This document shows, piece by piece, positions 5,997 through 14,300 of a stretch of DNA of 22,199 nucleotides; the stretch's first letter is position 1, and each line of letters begins with the position of its first letter. The notes beneath the pieces are model-generated. The model did no database searches. It saw only the letters and a program-made list of their open reading frames with translations, and was not told where the DNA came from. The position numbers were made by a program, and so were the translations under genes. Location of the stretch: contig CAJUFP010000083.1 of the NCBI GenBank assembly GCA_910585645.1, forward strand, positions 1-22,199. Direction: 5' to 3'. This DNA comes from an uncultured Hungatella sp. (GTDB taxonomy: Bacteria > Bacillota > Clostridia > Lachnospirales > Lachnospiraceae).

Positions 5997-7531
5997 ATAT
6001 CAAGAGAGCCAAGGAAGAGATAAAAAATACCATCGAGGCGTATTTGCTGCGGGACCGGTACGGAGCCTATGAGATTCCCCCCATCAGACAGAGGCCGGTT
6101 CTGCTCATCGGGCCTCCAGGGGTGGGAAAGACCCAGATCATGGAGCAGATCTCCCAGGAGTGCCGCATCGGCCTGGTTTCCTACACCATCACCCACCACA
6201 CCAGGCAGAGCGCCATCGGCCTGCCTTTTATCCAGGACAGGATCTACGACTCCAGGCGGTGCTCTGTGACCGAGTACACCATGAGCGAGATCGTGGCGTC
6301 TATCTACGACAAGATCGCGGATACGGGGCTTTCGGAGGGGATTCTGTTTATTGACGAGATTAACTGTGTGTCCGAGACCCTGGCTCCCACCATGCTCCAG
6401 TTTCTCCAGTGCAAGACATTTGGCAACCACAGCATTCCCCAGGGGTGGATCATCGTGGCGGCGGGCAATCCTCCGGAGTACAACAAGTCGGTGCGGGAGT
6501 TTGACATCGTCACCCTGGACAGGATCAAGATGATTCCTGTGGAGGCGGATTTTGGAGTGTGGAGAGAGTATGCTCAGCAGGTACACATCCATCCGGCGAT
6601 TATCTCCTACCTGGATGTAAAGAAGCAGAATTTCTGCCGGATTGAGACCACGGTGGACGGAAAACTGTTTGCCACGCCCAGAGGGTGGGAGGACTTATCC
6701 AGACTCATGGAGGTCTATGAAAAGCTTCACAGAACCGTGGACCGGGAGGTTGTGTATCAGTATATCCAGTATCCGCTGATCGCCAAGGATTTTGCCAATT
6801 ATCTGGAGCTTTACTATAAATATGAGAAAGAGTATCAGGTGGAGGCGATTTTGGAGGGGCAGGTGAAGGAGGCTGTCTTAAGCAGGCTGGAGCGGGCTCC
6901 TTTTGATGAGCGGATGAGCGTCATAAGCCTTCTGCTGGCAGGACTTAACAGCGGGTTTCAGAGTCTGCAGGAAAAGGGACAGCGGTTGGAACGGCTGGAG
7001 AAGATCTTTAGGCGGCTGAAGCCAAAGGGGATAAAGGAGACCGACGCCGGCGGGGCAGACGCCGGCAGGACGGAGTATGATTCCCCGGCTGAGTATCTGG
7101 CAGGGCTTACAGCCGGAATGCAGGCGGAGCGGAAATATAAGATGGAGTCAAAGCTTCTAAGCCGTAAGGAGGATTATCTGTACCAGGATGTGACGGCTGT
7201 TCTCGAACAAGTTCTCCAGGCCATAAAGGCGGAGAGCCGCCAGACGGAGGAGGAAGTATGGGAGAAAGTGTCAGAGATTTTTGAGGCGGAAAATCAGGCC
7301 TATGAGATTCTGTTTGAGCTTTGCGGCGGCAGACTGGAGCACGCGTTTGATTTTATGGAGGCGGCTTTTGGCAGCGGCCAGGAGATGGTGGTGTTTGTCA
7401 CAGGGCTGAATACCGGATTTTACAGCGTGGACTTTTTGCAGGAGTATGCGTGTCAGCGGTATTATCAGTACAATAAGATGCTTTTGTTTGACGACAGGGA
7501 GCGGGAAATCCTGAAACAGATGGAATCTTAA
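5993..7531 (+). CDS. MoxR-type AAA+ ATPase
   Basis: A 512-residue protein with an AAA+ module in the first 250 residues. It has Walker A GPPGVGKT (40-47), Walker B ILFIDEIN (117-124), a sensor-1 region VAAGNPPEYN (155-164), and the DIVTLDRIKM stretch (171-180) typical of MoxR proteins. The remaining half is helical and rich in Glu and Lys, and is not recognised as a known domain. MoxR ATPases act with VWA proteins as chaperones or in cofactor and complex maturation. The 4-bp overlap with the VWA gene strongly suggests the two work together. It is longer than a minimal MoxR (about 330 residues) and nearer to RavA in length (about 500), but similarity in the C-terminal half cannot be claimed from sequence reading. 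Confidence 0.88.
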   Translation: MNIKRAKEEIKNTIEAYLLRDRYGAYEIPPIRQRPVLLIGPPGVGKTQIMEQISQECRIGLVSYTITHHTRQSAIGLPFIQDRIYDSRRCSVTEYTMSEIVASIYDKIADTGLSEGILFIDEINCVSETLAPTMLQFLQCKTFGNHSIPQGWIIVAAGNPPEYNKSVREFDIVTLDRIKMIPVEADFGVWREYAQQVHIHPAIISYLDVKKQNFCRIETTVDGKLFATPRGWEDLSRLMEVYEKLHRTVDREVVYQYIQYPLIAKDFANYLELYYKYEKEYQVEAILEGQVKEAVLSRLERAPFDERMSVISLLLAGLNSGFQSLQEKGQRLERLEKIFRRLKPKGIKETDAGGADAGRTEYDSPAEYLAGLTAGMQAERKYKMESKLLSRKEDYLYQDVTAVLEQVLQAIKAESRQTEEEVWEKVSEIFEAENQAYEILFELCGGRLEHAFDFMEAAFGSGQEMVVFVTGLNTGFYSVDFLQEYACQRYYQYNKMLLFDDREREILKQMES

Positions 7532-7542
7532 GGAAAATGATA

Positions 7543-7624
7543 TTGCTTTTTATTTTATAATCAGTATAATAAAGATATACCCCAAGGGGCATACCGCAAT
7601 AGAGGCTCCTTCGGAGCGGGGCAT
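7543..7624 (+). promoter_or_regulatory. Promoter and leader of the His/Cys-repeat gene
   Basis: TTGCTT (7543-7548), a 16-bp spacer and TATAAT (7565-7570) form a plausible promoter. The leader, about 105 nt, holds two small hairpins: CCCC-aa-GGGG (7580-7589) and GCTCC-ttc-GGAGC (7605-7617). GGGGCAT appears twice (7586-7592 and 7618-7624). No known riboswitch was recognised. Confidence 0.45.
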
Positions 7625-7683
7625 TTTGTGTCAAAAGGTGTAACATAAAAACGCGTTCAACGATATTAGGAGGATTTTTTATC

Positions 7684-8130
7684 ATGTGGAGGAAAAAATT
7701 TATGACTGCCATGGCGGCAGGGATGGTGATGGCGGCATTCGTCACATTTCCGGCTTTGGCCCATGGCCATCACAGACGGGCCGCCGTTACAGCGCCCAGC
7801 ACATCCGAGTCTGCTGCCAGCTATGCCTGTACAGTGGAGGGCTGTGGTCTGACCGGATACCACAGCCATGACGGCCACAATTATTGGGGCTGCTATTCGG
7901 TCTGCAATGTGGAAGGCTGCGGCGAGACAGGACACCATACTCATGACGGCCATGATTATTGGGGATGCACTCCGGTGTGTTCCGTAGAAGGCTGTACGGA
8001 GACCGGGCGTCACACCCATGACGGGTACGGCTACTGCGGTTATGGTCACAATGGCGGTTACTGCGACGGTTCCTGCGTGACATATTCCGGCACCGGGGGA
8101 TATTACGGAGGGCATCACGGCTGCCGCTGA
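7684..8130 (+). CDS. Exported His/Cys-repeat protein, probable metal binder
   Basis: A 148-residue precursor. Residues 1-26 form a signal peptide (basic start, hydrophobic core, ALA just before residue 27). The mature part starts HGHHRR, then carries three 25-residue repeats starting at C49, C74 and C99. Each has C-x4-C, then H-x-HDG, and the first two end in YWGC. The third is diverged and runs into further Cys, His, Gly and Tyr. The regular Cys/His spacing is what a zinc- or copper-binding unit would look like, or a disulphide-bonded wall protein; that reading is inference. AGGAGG lies 10 bases before the ATG. It has its own promoter and terminator. No named family was recognised. Confidence 0.85.
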   Translation: MWRKKFMTAMAAGMVMAAFVTFPALAHGHHRRAAVTAPSTSESAASYACTVEGCGLTGYHSHDGHNYWGCYSVCNVEGCGETGHHTHDGHDYWGCTPVCSVEGCTETGRHTHDGYGYCGYGHNGGYCDGSCVTYSGTGGYYGGHHGCR

Positions 8131-8157
8131 CGCCGGTTTGAAACAGTGAGACAAGAG

Positions 8158-8196
8158 GGCGGGTGGATTGATGATAAGTCAATCCACCCGCCTTTT
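8158..8196. terminator. Intrinsic terminator between convergent genes
   Basis: GGCGGGTGGATTG (8158-8170) and CAATCCACCCGCC (8180-8192) form a perfect 13-bp stem with a 9-base loop, followed by TTTT. It ends the His/Cys-repeat transcript. The same hairpin lies just after the stop of the opposing DUF4397-like gene, but with a poorer T tail on that side. Confidence 0.88.
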
Positions 8197-8208
8197 AGGT
8201 GTGCCGGT

Positions 8209-9288
8209 TTAGAATACCAGGTCGCTTTCCAGAGGAAGGATCTGCAGAGCAGGGAACTGGTAAGCCAGGCCAATGATATACAAGGTGTAGGTTACATTGT
8301 TCATGATGTTAAAGGATGCGGTGTCCATAACGGCAATGCGGGTGTTGCTGCACTCCACATAGTCGCTGTTTATGATAATGGAATTGTTGCCGGCACAGGG
8401 CAGGGCTTCGGAGACGAGAGCGCGGTAGGAACCCTGGCCAATGGTGCGGTAGGAGGTGACGTCAAGCTGGCTTACCCGCTGGAACACCCGCCCCTGGCCA
8501 GAGAGGAAGATATCTACAGGGCCGCTGTTTGGAGACAGGTTCACCGCGCGGAGACACCCAAAGTTTCTGGAATTACAGGGAGAGTCGGTTATGGTGAACA
8601 GGGAGATGCCGCTGCCTTCATTGATGATGGATACCGTGTAGGCGGTGTTGCTGGCAAAGTTAATATACCTGCGGTAGAGTGTCTGGCCGGTCTGGGCATT
8701 GGTCACGGTTATGAGGGTGCTCTGACTTCCGCTGTCTAAGTAGTAGGGAGTGAAATTGCCAAACTGCATATTGTTGATGACCGAGCGGTCCCCCAGGCTG
8801 ATGTTGACTGCCGGCTGATTTACCGCCGCGTGGAGAAAGCGGATATTGGCCAGGCGCTGGTTTGACGCGCCGGTGTTCTGGCCCGGAACGATGATAACCG
8901 GACCGCATCCGCTGCATCCGGAACCGGAGGGCGGTCCCCAGGAAGGAGTGTCGGGGGAAATGGGAGCAAACCCCGGCGAGTTGGAGTTATCGCCGCTTGG
9001 GGGTCCCCAGGAGGGCGTATCCGGGGAGATGGGGGCGAATCCCGGCGAGTTGGAATTATCGCCGCTTGGGGGCCCCCAGGAGGGAGTATCCGGGGAAATA
9101 GGGGCGAACCCCGGCGAGTCGGGAGTTTCGCCGCTTGGGGGCCCCCAGGCAGGCGTATCCGGAGAGATAGGGGCAAAGCCGGGGGAATTGCCGGTAGAAG
9201 CCTGACCGGAGGAATCGGATACCTGGGCCGCGCTGACGATCTCAGGAGCAGAGAGGGAACGAGTTAGTCCGTCCTTATCAATATACAT
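8209..9288 (-). CDS. DUF4397-like protein with Pro/Ser/Gly tandem repeats
   Basis: A 359-residue protein. A short N-terminus is followed by four near-identical 23-residue repeats (residues 35-122, SPGFAPISPDTPSWGPPSG plus a short linker; the last is cut short). Next come a GSGCSGCGP hinge and a beta-rich domain beginning at about residue 148 (ANIRFLHAA, VNISLGDR, GNFTPYY), which fits the DUF4397 family of extracytoplasmic beta-sandwich proteins. It has no signal peptide, so it may be a spore-coat or otherwise unconventionally located protein; that is uncertain. The ATG at 9288 is chosen because AGAAAGGA lies about 7 bases upstream and the longer frame to 9321 starts with a TTG lacking a ribosome site. 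The repeat region is Pro-rich and probably extended. Confidence 0.8.
   Translation of the reverse strand: MYIDKDGLTRSLSAPEIVSAAQVSDSSGQASTGNSPGFAPISPDTPAWGPPSGETPDSPGFAPISPDTPSWGPPSGDNSNSPGFAPISPDTPSWGPPSGDNSNSPGFAPISPDTPSWGPPSGSGCSGCGPVIIVPGQNTGASNQRLANIRFLHAAVNQPAVNISLGDRSVINNMQFGNFTPYYLDSGSQSTLITVTNAQTGQTLYRRYINFASNTAYTVSIINEGSGISLFTITDSPCNSRNFGCLRAVNLSPNSGPVDIFLSGQGRVFQRVSQLDVTSYRTIGQGSYRALVSEALPCAGNNSIIINSDYVECSNTRIAVMDTASFNIMNNVTYTLYIIGLAYQFPALQILPLESDLVF
8923..9186 (-). repeat. 69-bp in-frame tandem repeats (about 3.8 copies)
   Basis: The motif CCCGGCGAG recurs at 8972, 9041 and 9110, exactly 69 bp apart, and the flanking bases are nearly identical in each unit. Every unit encodes 23 residues, so gain or loss of units keeps the frame. 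Differences are mostly third-position changes plus an ETPD/DNSN swap. Confidence 0.9.
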
Positions 9289-9406
9289 GGTTTTTCCTTT
9301 CTGTTTTATTGCTTGACGCAAACGGTATGATATAGTTTATGTGAGAAAAATGGGGTCGTGTGGGAACAACCTATAATTAAAATTCGAAATACTTTCTTAA
9401 TTTTTG

Positions 9407-9434
9407 TTGACATTTGTGGAGCCTGTATTATAGA
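9407..9434 (+). promoter_or_regulatory. Promoter of the exported MBL-fold protein
   Basis: TTGACA (9407-9412) matches the -35 consensus exactly. A 16-bp spacer leads to TATAGA (9429-9434). The start codon is about 34 bases further on. Confidence 0.6.
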
Positions 9435-9467
9435 ATAAAGTGACAACTTTTGACAAGGGAGAGTATC

Positions 9468-10625
9468 ATGTTTGTAGGAAAAAGCATTTTGGCTTCATTT
9501 ATGTTAAGCACAGCAGTGATGGTTTCAAGTCCGGAAGGGACGGAGATTTCCGATTCCCGTATCAATGCCACGGTTTTGGTGGTGTCGGAAAAACCGGAGG
9601 TTTCGGAGACAGGGGAGGCAAAGGCGCAGGAGACTGAAAGCGGTCAGACCGGGCAGCAGGAGGCAGAGAGCAGTCGGGCAGAGGAGACCGCGCAGGAAGA
9701 CATAGTGGAATCAGAAGGCGAGGAGGAGCAGGAGACTTCCCAGGATCAGGAGGATGTGTCGGATGAGGCTGAATCAGAGGACAGCCAGGATTTTGAGGTA
9801 TCTCCCATGACAGGGACTGCCATGACCATGCTGTCAAGCCAGGGCGGAGCGCAGATGTTAAGTTCGGTTATACGTTCTCAAAACGGCCGTCTGGTCGTGG
9901 TTGACGGTGGCTGGGAGGCGGACGGCGGCTACCTTGTAGAGCACATAAAGGCCAATGGAGGAGTCGTGGATGCCTGGCTCATCACTCACCCCCATTCGGA
10001 CCACGCCGGGGCGTTGTATGATATTTTGAAAAACAGAAGCGACGACATTGAGATCAACCGGATCTGCTATTCCTTTGCGCCGGTCAGCTGGTATGAGGAG
10101 GTTTCCCCGGAGGACGCGAACATGGTCAGAAACCTTGTGGAGGAGCTGGACAAGCTGCCGGAAGAGAAGCTGTGCGGCGCTGTGGGAAAGGATTATAAGA
10201 TTACCGTGGACAATCTTCGGATAACCGCCATGAATGATCGTTATCAGCTGGATACAGACCCGGTGAACAACAGCAGTATTACATATATGATAGATACGGG
10301 AAAGAAAAAGGTTCTGTTTCTGGGAGATCTGTCCTATGACGGCGGAAGCCGGCTGGGAAGAGAGGCCGGGAATGCTTTGAAGGCTGATATTGTCCAGATG
10401 GCCCATCATGGGCAGAACGGGGTGGGAAGGTCTATTTATCAGAGTATTGCCCCCAAGATCTGTCTGTGGCCTACCCCCCAGTGGCTGTGGGATAATGACA
10501 ATGGGGGAGGATATAACAGCGGCCCCTGGAGGACGGTTGAGACCCGGAGCTGGATGAAAGAGACCTTGAAGGTGGACAAGAATTATTGTATAAAAGACGG
10601 AGATATTGTGTTACAATTAGATTAG
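9468..10625 (+). CDS. Exported metallo-beta-lactamase-fold hydrolase (ComEC-like domain)
   Basis: A 385-residue protein. A weak signal-like N-terminus (FVGKSILASFMLSTAVMVSS) precedes an acidic, Glu/Gln/Ser-rich spacer (about residues 40-105) and then a metallo-beta-lactamase fold. Metal-binding motifs include THPHSDHAGA (HxHxDH at about 174-179), FLGDLSYDGG and MAHHGQNG. The order and style match the MBL domain of ComEC/Rec2-type proteins, which are thought to hydrolyse nucleic acid, but this is a stand-alone protein without the ComEC channel. The ATG at 9468 follows AAGGGAG; the upstream in-frame TTG at 9450 overlaps that ribosome site and is rejected. The substrate is unknown. The spacer may tether the enzyme through or near the wall (inference). 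Confidence 0.83.
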   Translation: MFVGKSILASFMLSTAVMVSSPEGTEISDSRINATVLVVSEKPEVSETGEAKAQETESGQTGQQEAESSRAEETAQEDIVESEGEEEQETSQDQEDVSDEAESEDSQDFEVSPMTGTAMTMLSSQGGAQMLSSVIRSQNGRLVVVDGGWEADGGYLVEHIKANGGVVDAWLITHPHSDHAGALYDILKNRSDDIEINRICYSFAPVSWYEEVSPEDANMVRNLVEELDKLPEEKLCGAVGKDYKITVDNLRITAMNDRYQLDTDPVNNSSITYMIDTGKKKVLFLGDLSYDGGSRLGREAGNALKADIVQMAHHGQNGVGRSIYQSIAPKICLWPTPQWLWDNDNGGGYNSGPWRTVETRSWMKETLKVDKNYCIKDGDIVLQLD

Positions 10626-10634
10626 GAAGTGGAG

Positions 10635-10667
10635 AAGCCGGGTCCCTGCTACAGGGAGCCGGCTTTT
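10635..10667. terminator. Bidirectional terminator whose loop holds the bioY stop codon
   Basis: AAGCCGG (10635-10641) and TCCCTG (10643-10648) pair with CAGGGA (10652-10657) and CCGGCTT (10659-10665), with one G-G mismatch. The loop is CTA, which on the minus strand is the TAG stop of bioY (10649-10651). TTTT follows on the plus side. It ends the MBL transcript and sits inside the last codons of bioY. Confidence 0.85.
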
Positions 10668-11209
10668 ATCAATGCCTGGCGGACCTTGCCCCCGACAAGG
10701 ACAGCCAAAATGGTAAGGATAATGTCCTTGGGGATAAAGGCCACAAGGGAGTAAGCCATAATAGCGCCAAAGGACATTTCCGAGGTCAGGAGGGACCACT
10801 GGAAGCCGCCAGCCAGTTCCACAACCATCAGGCCCGTGACTGCCAACAGGATGGAGAGCCAGAGGGAGATGAACGGACTGGGATGTTTGACGCGGATGCC
10901 TGACAGGAGGGCCATAACAGGCCAGGCCAGGATGTATCCCCCGGTCATCCCGGTAAGACACTGGAGTCCGCCGGTAAAATTCGAGAAGATGGGAAGCCCC
11001 ATACAGCCAAGGAGTATGTAGACTATGGTGGCGATGCAGCCCTGTTTCCATCCCAGAATCGTCCCCACCAGGGCGATGCCGAACACCTGGATGGTAATGG
11101 GTACTCCTGTGGGAAGAGGGATGGCAATCTGGGAGATAACCGCCAGGACCGCGGCGGACACACCCATGAGAGTCAGATTTTTTGTGGAGGTGGAAGATAT
11201 TGGTTTCAT
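10649..11209 (-). CDS. bioY: Biotin transporter BioY
   Basis: A 186-residue hydrophobic protein with about six membrane segments. It shows BioY features: PLPTGVPITIQVFGIALVGTILGW near the start, ILLGCMGLPIFSNFTGGLQCLTGMTGGYILAWP in the middle, and a late AFIPKDIILTILAVLVG segment. BioY is the substrate-binding S component of energy-coupling-factor biotin importers; the shared ATPase and T component are not in this window. The ATG at 11209 follows AAAGGA. The frame continues upstream to 11362, but that would cross the promoter and operator. A BirA-like operator lies upstream, so expression is probably repressed by biotin. It is divergent from the nuclease-helicase gene. Confidence 0.93.
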   Translation of the reverse strand: MKPISSTSTKNLTLMGVSAAVLAVISQIAIPLPTGVPITIQVFGIALVGTILGWKQGCIATIVYILLGCMGLPIFSNFTGGLQCLTGMTGGYILAWPVMALLSGIRVKHPSPFISLWLSILLAVTGLMVVELAGGFQWSLLTSEMSFGAIMAYSLVAFIPKDIILTILAVLVGGKVRQALIKAGSL

Positions 11210-11242
11210 AGGATTTGTTCCTTTCTGTATTTCTATGGGGAG

Positions 11243-11294
11243 ACTATAACATAGGTGAAATAGAATGTCAACTAATTTTAAAAATAAGTTAACA
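11243..11294 (-). promoter_or_regulatory. bioY promoter with BirA-like operator
   Basis: On the minus strand, TTGACA (11266-11271), a 17-bp spacer and TATAGT (11243-11248) form a strong promoter for bioY. Over its -35 lies TGTCAAC-N15-GTTAACA (plus strand, 11266-11272 and 11288-11294). This inverted repeat matches the TGTTAAC-N15-GTTAACA form known for BirA operators in Firmicutes, with one base changed. Biotin-loaded BirA bound here would block the -35. Confidence 0.75.
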
Positions 11295-11316
11295 ATTAAA
11301 GGAGGCAGGTAGAAGG

Positions 11317-14300
11317 ATGATAATAGCGGATCTTCATATCCATTCCAGGTATTCCAGGGCAACCAGCAGGGATTGTACGCCGGAGTATCTGGATCTGTGG
11401 GCCAGGAGAAAAGGAATCAGCCTTTTGGGCAGCGGGGATTTTACGCATCCCCAGTGGCGGGGGGAGCTGGCAGAGAAGCTTACCCCTGCGGAGGAGGGGC
11501 TGTATGTTTTGAAGGAGGAGTTCAGGATAAAGGACAGCGCCACTGAGGGGAGATATGAGCCCAGGTTTGTGATCTCCGGGGAGATCAGTTCTATTTACAA
11601 GAAGAACGGAAAAGTGAGGAAGGTACACAATGTGATCCTTCTGCCAGGGCTTGAGGAGGCTGAGGTTTTGGCGAGAAAGCTGGAAACCATTGGAAACATC
11701 CACTCTGACGGGCGGCCGATCCTGGGACTGGACAGCAGGGATCTGCTGGAGATCACCCTGGAGCTGTGTCCCAGGGCAATATTTGTGCCGGCTCATATTT
11801 GGACGCCTCATTTTTCTATGTTCGGGGCATTTTCCGGTTTTGATACCATAGAGGAGTGTTTTGAGGATCTGGCACCTTGTATTCGGGCCTTTGAGACAGG
11901 ACTGTCCTCAGACCCGCCTATGAACTGGCGGCTGTCAGCCCTGGACCGGCTTCAAATGATCTCCAACTCGGACGCACACTCTCCGGCAAAGCTGGGGCGG
12001 GAGGCCAATCTTCTGGATATTGATATGAGCTATGAAGGGCTGTACGGCGCGGTCCAGGAGGGAAAGGGGCTGGCAGGGACCATCGAGTTTTTCCCGGAGG
12101 AGGGAAAATATCACTATGATGGCCACAGAAAATGTCATCTGTGTCTCAGCCCTAAAGAGGCGGAGCAATATCAGGGTAAATGTCCGGTGTGCGGGAAGAA
12201 ACTGACTATGGGAGTGTCCCACAGGATCGGGCAGCTTGCGGACCGAGAGGAGGGCTTTGTTCCGGAGAGGGCCAGACATTTTGAGAGTCTTGTGCCGCTG
12301 CCGGAAGTGATCGGAGCGTCTGTGGGACATTCGGCAGCCAGCGCGAAGGTGCAGCGGCTGTATGAGGATATGCTGAAAGGATTGGGGGCCGAGTTCTCTA
12401 TTTTGCGGGAGATTCCGGCAGAGGATATTCAGAAAAAGGCGGGATACCTGGTGGCAGAGGGAATCCGCAGGCTGCGGCAGGGTAAAGTTCAGAGGTTCCC
12501 CGGCTTTGACGGGGAGTATGGGATTATCAAGCTGTTTGAGCCGTCGGAGCTGGAAGCCATGGACGGGCAGATGAGCATGTTCGCCATGGGAGGCGGGCTG
12601 GGAGTCCGGAAGACGCCGGGGGACGGAAGCGGGACGGCAGGACTGGGCGATGGTGAAAGCGGAAGTATGACAGCAGGACCGGGCGATGGTGAAAGCGGCA
12701 GTATGGCGGCAGGACCGGGCGATGGTGAAAGCGGTAGTATGACGGCAGGGCCGGGCGATGGTGAGAGCGGTAGTATGGCGGCAGGGTCAGGACAGTGGGA
12801 GGATGACGGCGCGGCGGGAACGGATGCGTGCAGGGATGGCAGTCAAGGCGCAGTGGCCGGTGAAGCTGGAGTTGTCAGGCTGTCAGATGGAGATGGCAAG
12901 CGCGGAACTGGCAGCATGGCAGCGGAAACAGGCGGGCCTGGAGTTGTCAGTGTAGCAGCCGGAGAGGGTGCGTGTGGGGACGGCAGGTCTGGAGATGTGA
13001 ATGGCAATGGGACCGGCGAGCTCAACAGCCGACAGCTGGAGGCGGTACGGTCCATTGCCCCCAGGATTGCCGTCGTGGCAGGACCGGGAACGGGCAAGAC
13101 AAAGACTTTGGTATCCCGTATCCTCTATCTGCTCCAAAACCGCAGAGTCAAACCCTCGGAGATCACGGCGGTCACGTTCACCAACAAAGCGGCCCAGGAG
13201 ATGCGGGAGCGTCTGGAGGCGCAGCTGGGCGGAAAGAAGAATGGGCGGAATCTTCACATCGGCACATTTCACAGTATCTGTCATGAGATCTTGAAGGCTT
13301 CGGGGGAGAGCAGTATTCTGGCTGACGAGGGAACTGCCCTGGACATAGCCAGGGAGGTGGGAGTTCAGTTAGGCATAAAGGAAAAGCCGGGGAAGCTGCG
13401 GCAGATGATATCCGAAAAAAGGACGGCTTTGGAGGCAGAAGGGGCTTTAAACACATCCGGGGAGGTTCCCTGGCTGGACCAGGCAGTAAAGCTGTATGAG
13501 GAGCAGCTTGCGGCTGCCCACGGGATGGATTTTGACGATCTGCTGTTGAAGACTTTAAGTTTAACAGAGGATCCGGATTTTGCCTTCAAGGGATTTACCT
13601 ATCTTTTGGTAGATGAATTTCAGGATATCAGTCCGCTGCAGTACCGGCTCATCCAGGCGTGGAGCAGGAAAGGGCGGGAGGTGTTTATCATCGGGGATCC
13701 GGATCAGGCGATCTATGGATTCAGAGGCGCGGACCCGGAAAGCTTTGACCGGTTTTGCCAGGAGCAGGGCGCGGAGGTGATCCGGCTGAAAGACAATTAC
13801 CGCTCCACCCCACAGATACTGGATTTATCCCGGCAGGTGCTGAAAAACCGCGACACGGTTAAGGCTGTGAGGCAGGAGGGGCTTCCGGTCCGCGTGGTCC
13901 AGGCGTCGGGGGAGATGGCGGAGGCGATCTTTGTGGCAAAGGAGATAAACCGGCTGGTAGGCGGGATTGATATGCTGGATACCGAGGAGGGATTTGCCTG
14001 TCCGGATGATCGGACGCCCAGAAGCTTTAAGGATATCGCGGTTCTTTACCGCACTCACCGGCAGGCGGAACTTTTGGAAAAATGCCTGAAAAAAGAGGGG
14101 ATTCCTTATGTGGTGGCGGGCCGGGAGGAGTTTCTTGTGGAACCCCAGGTACAGGGGACTATGGCGTTTTTCAGAAGTATCCTGGATGAAGGGGACGGAC
14201 TGGCCAGGCGGCAGTGCCTTAGGCTTTTGTGGAATCTGGATGAGGACTGTATCTCTCAAAGTGTGTATGAAGCCATGGCAGAAACGTATAAAAAGATGTG

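Noticed and set aside
5876..6592. 238-residue minus-strand frame over the VWA/MoxR junction
   Set aside because: Shadow of the GC-rich coding strand; the plus strand has intact MIDAS and Walker motifs.
8846..9205. Open frame of 119 residues with repeats on the plus strand opposite the DUF4397-like gene
   Set aside because: Its repeats are the complement of the 69-bp units of the real gene; a periodic sequence keeps several frames open. No ribosome site was seen.
11296..11811. Minus-strand frame of 171 residues at the start of the nuclease-helicase gene
   Set aside because: Antisense to a clearly conserved domain, with no recognisable protein features.
12646..12789. CRISPR array from the regular 36-bp spacing
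   Set aside because: The units are contiguous coding repeats with no unique spacers.
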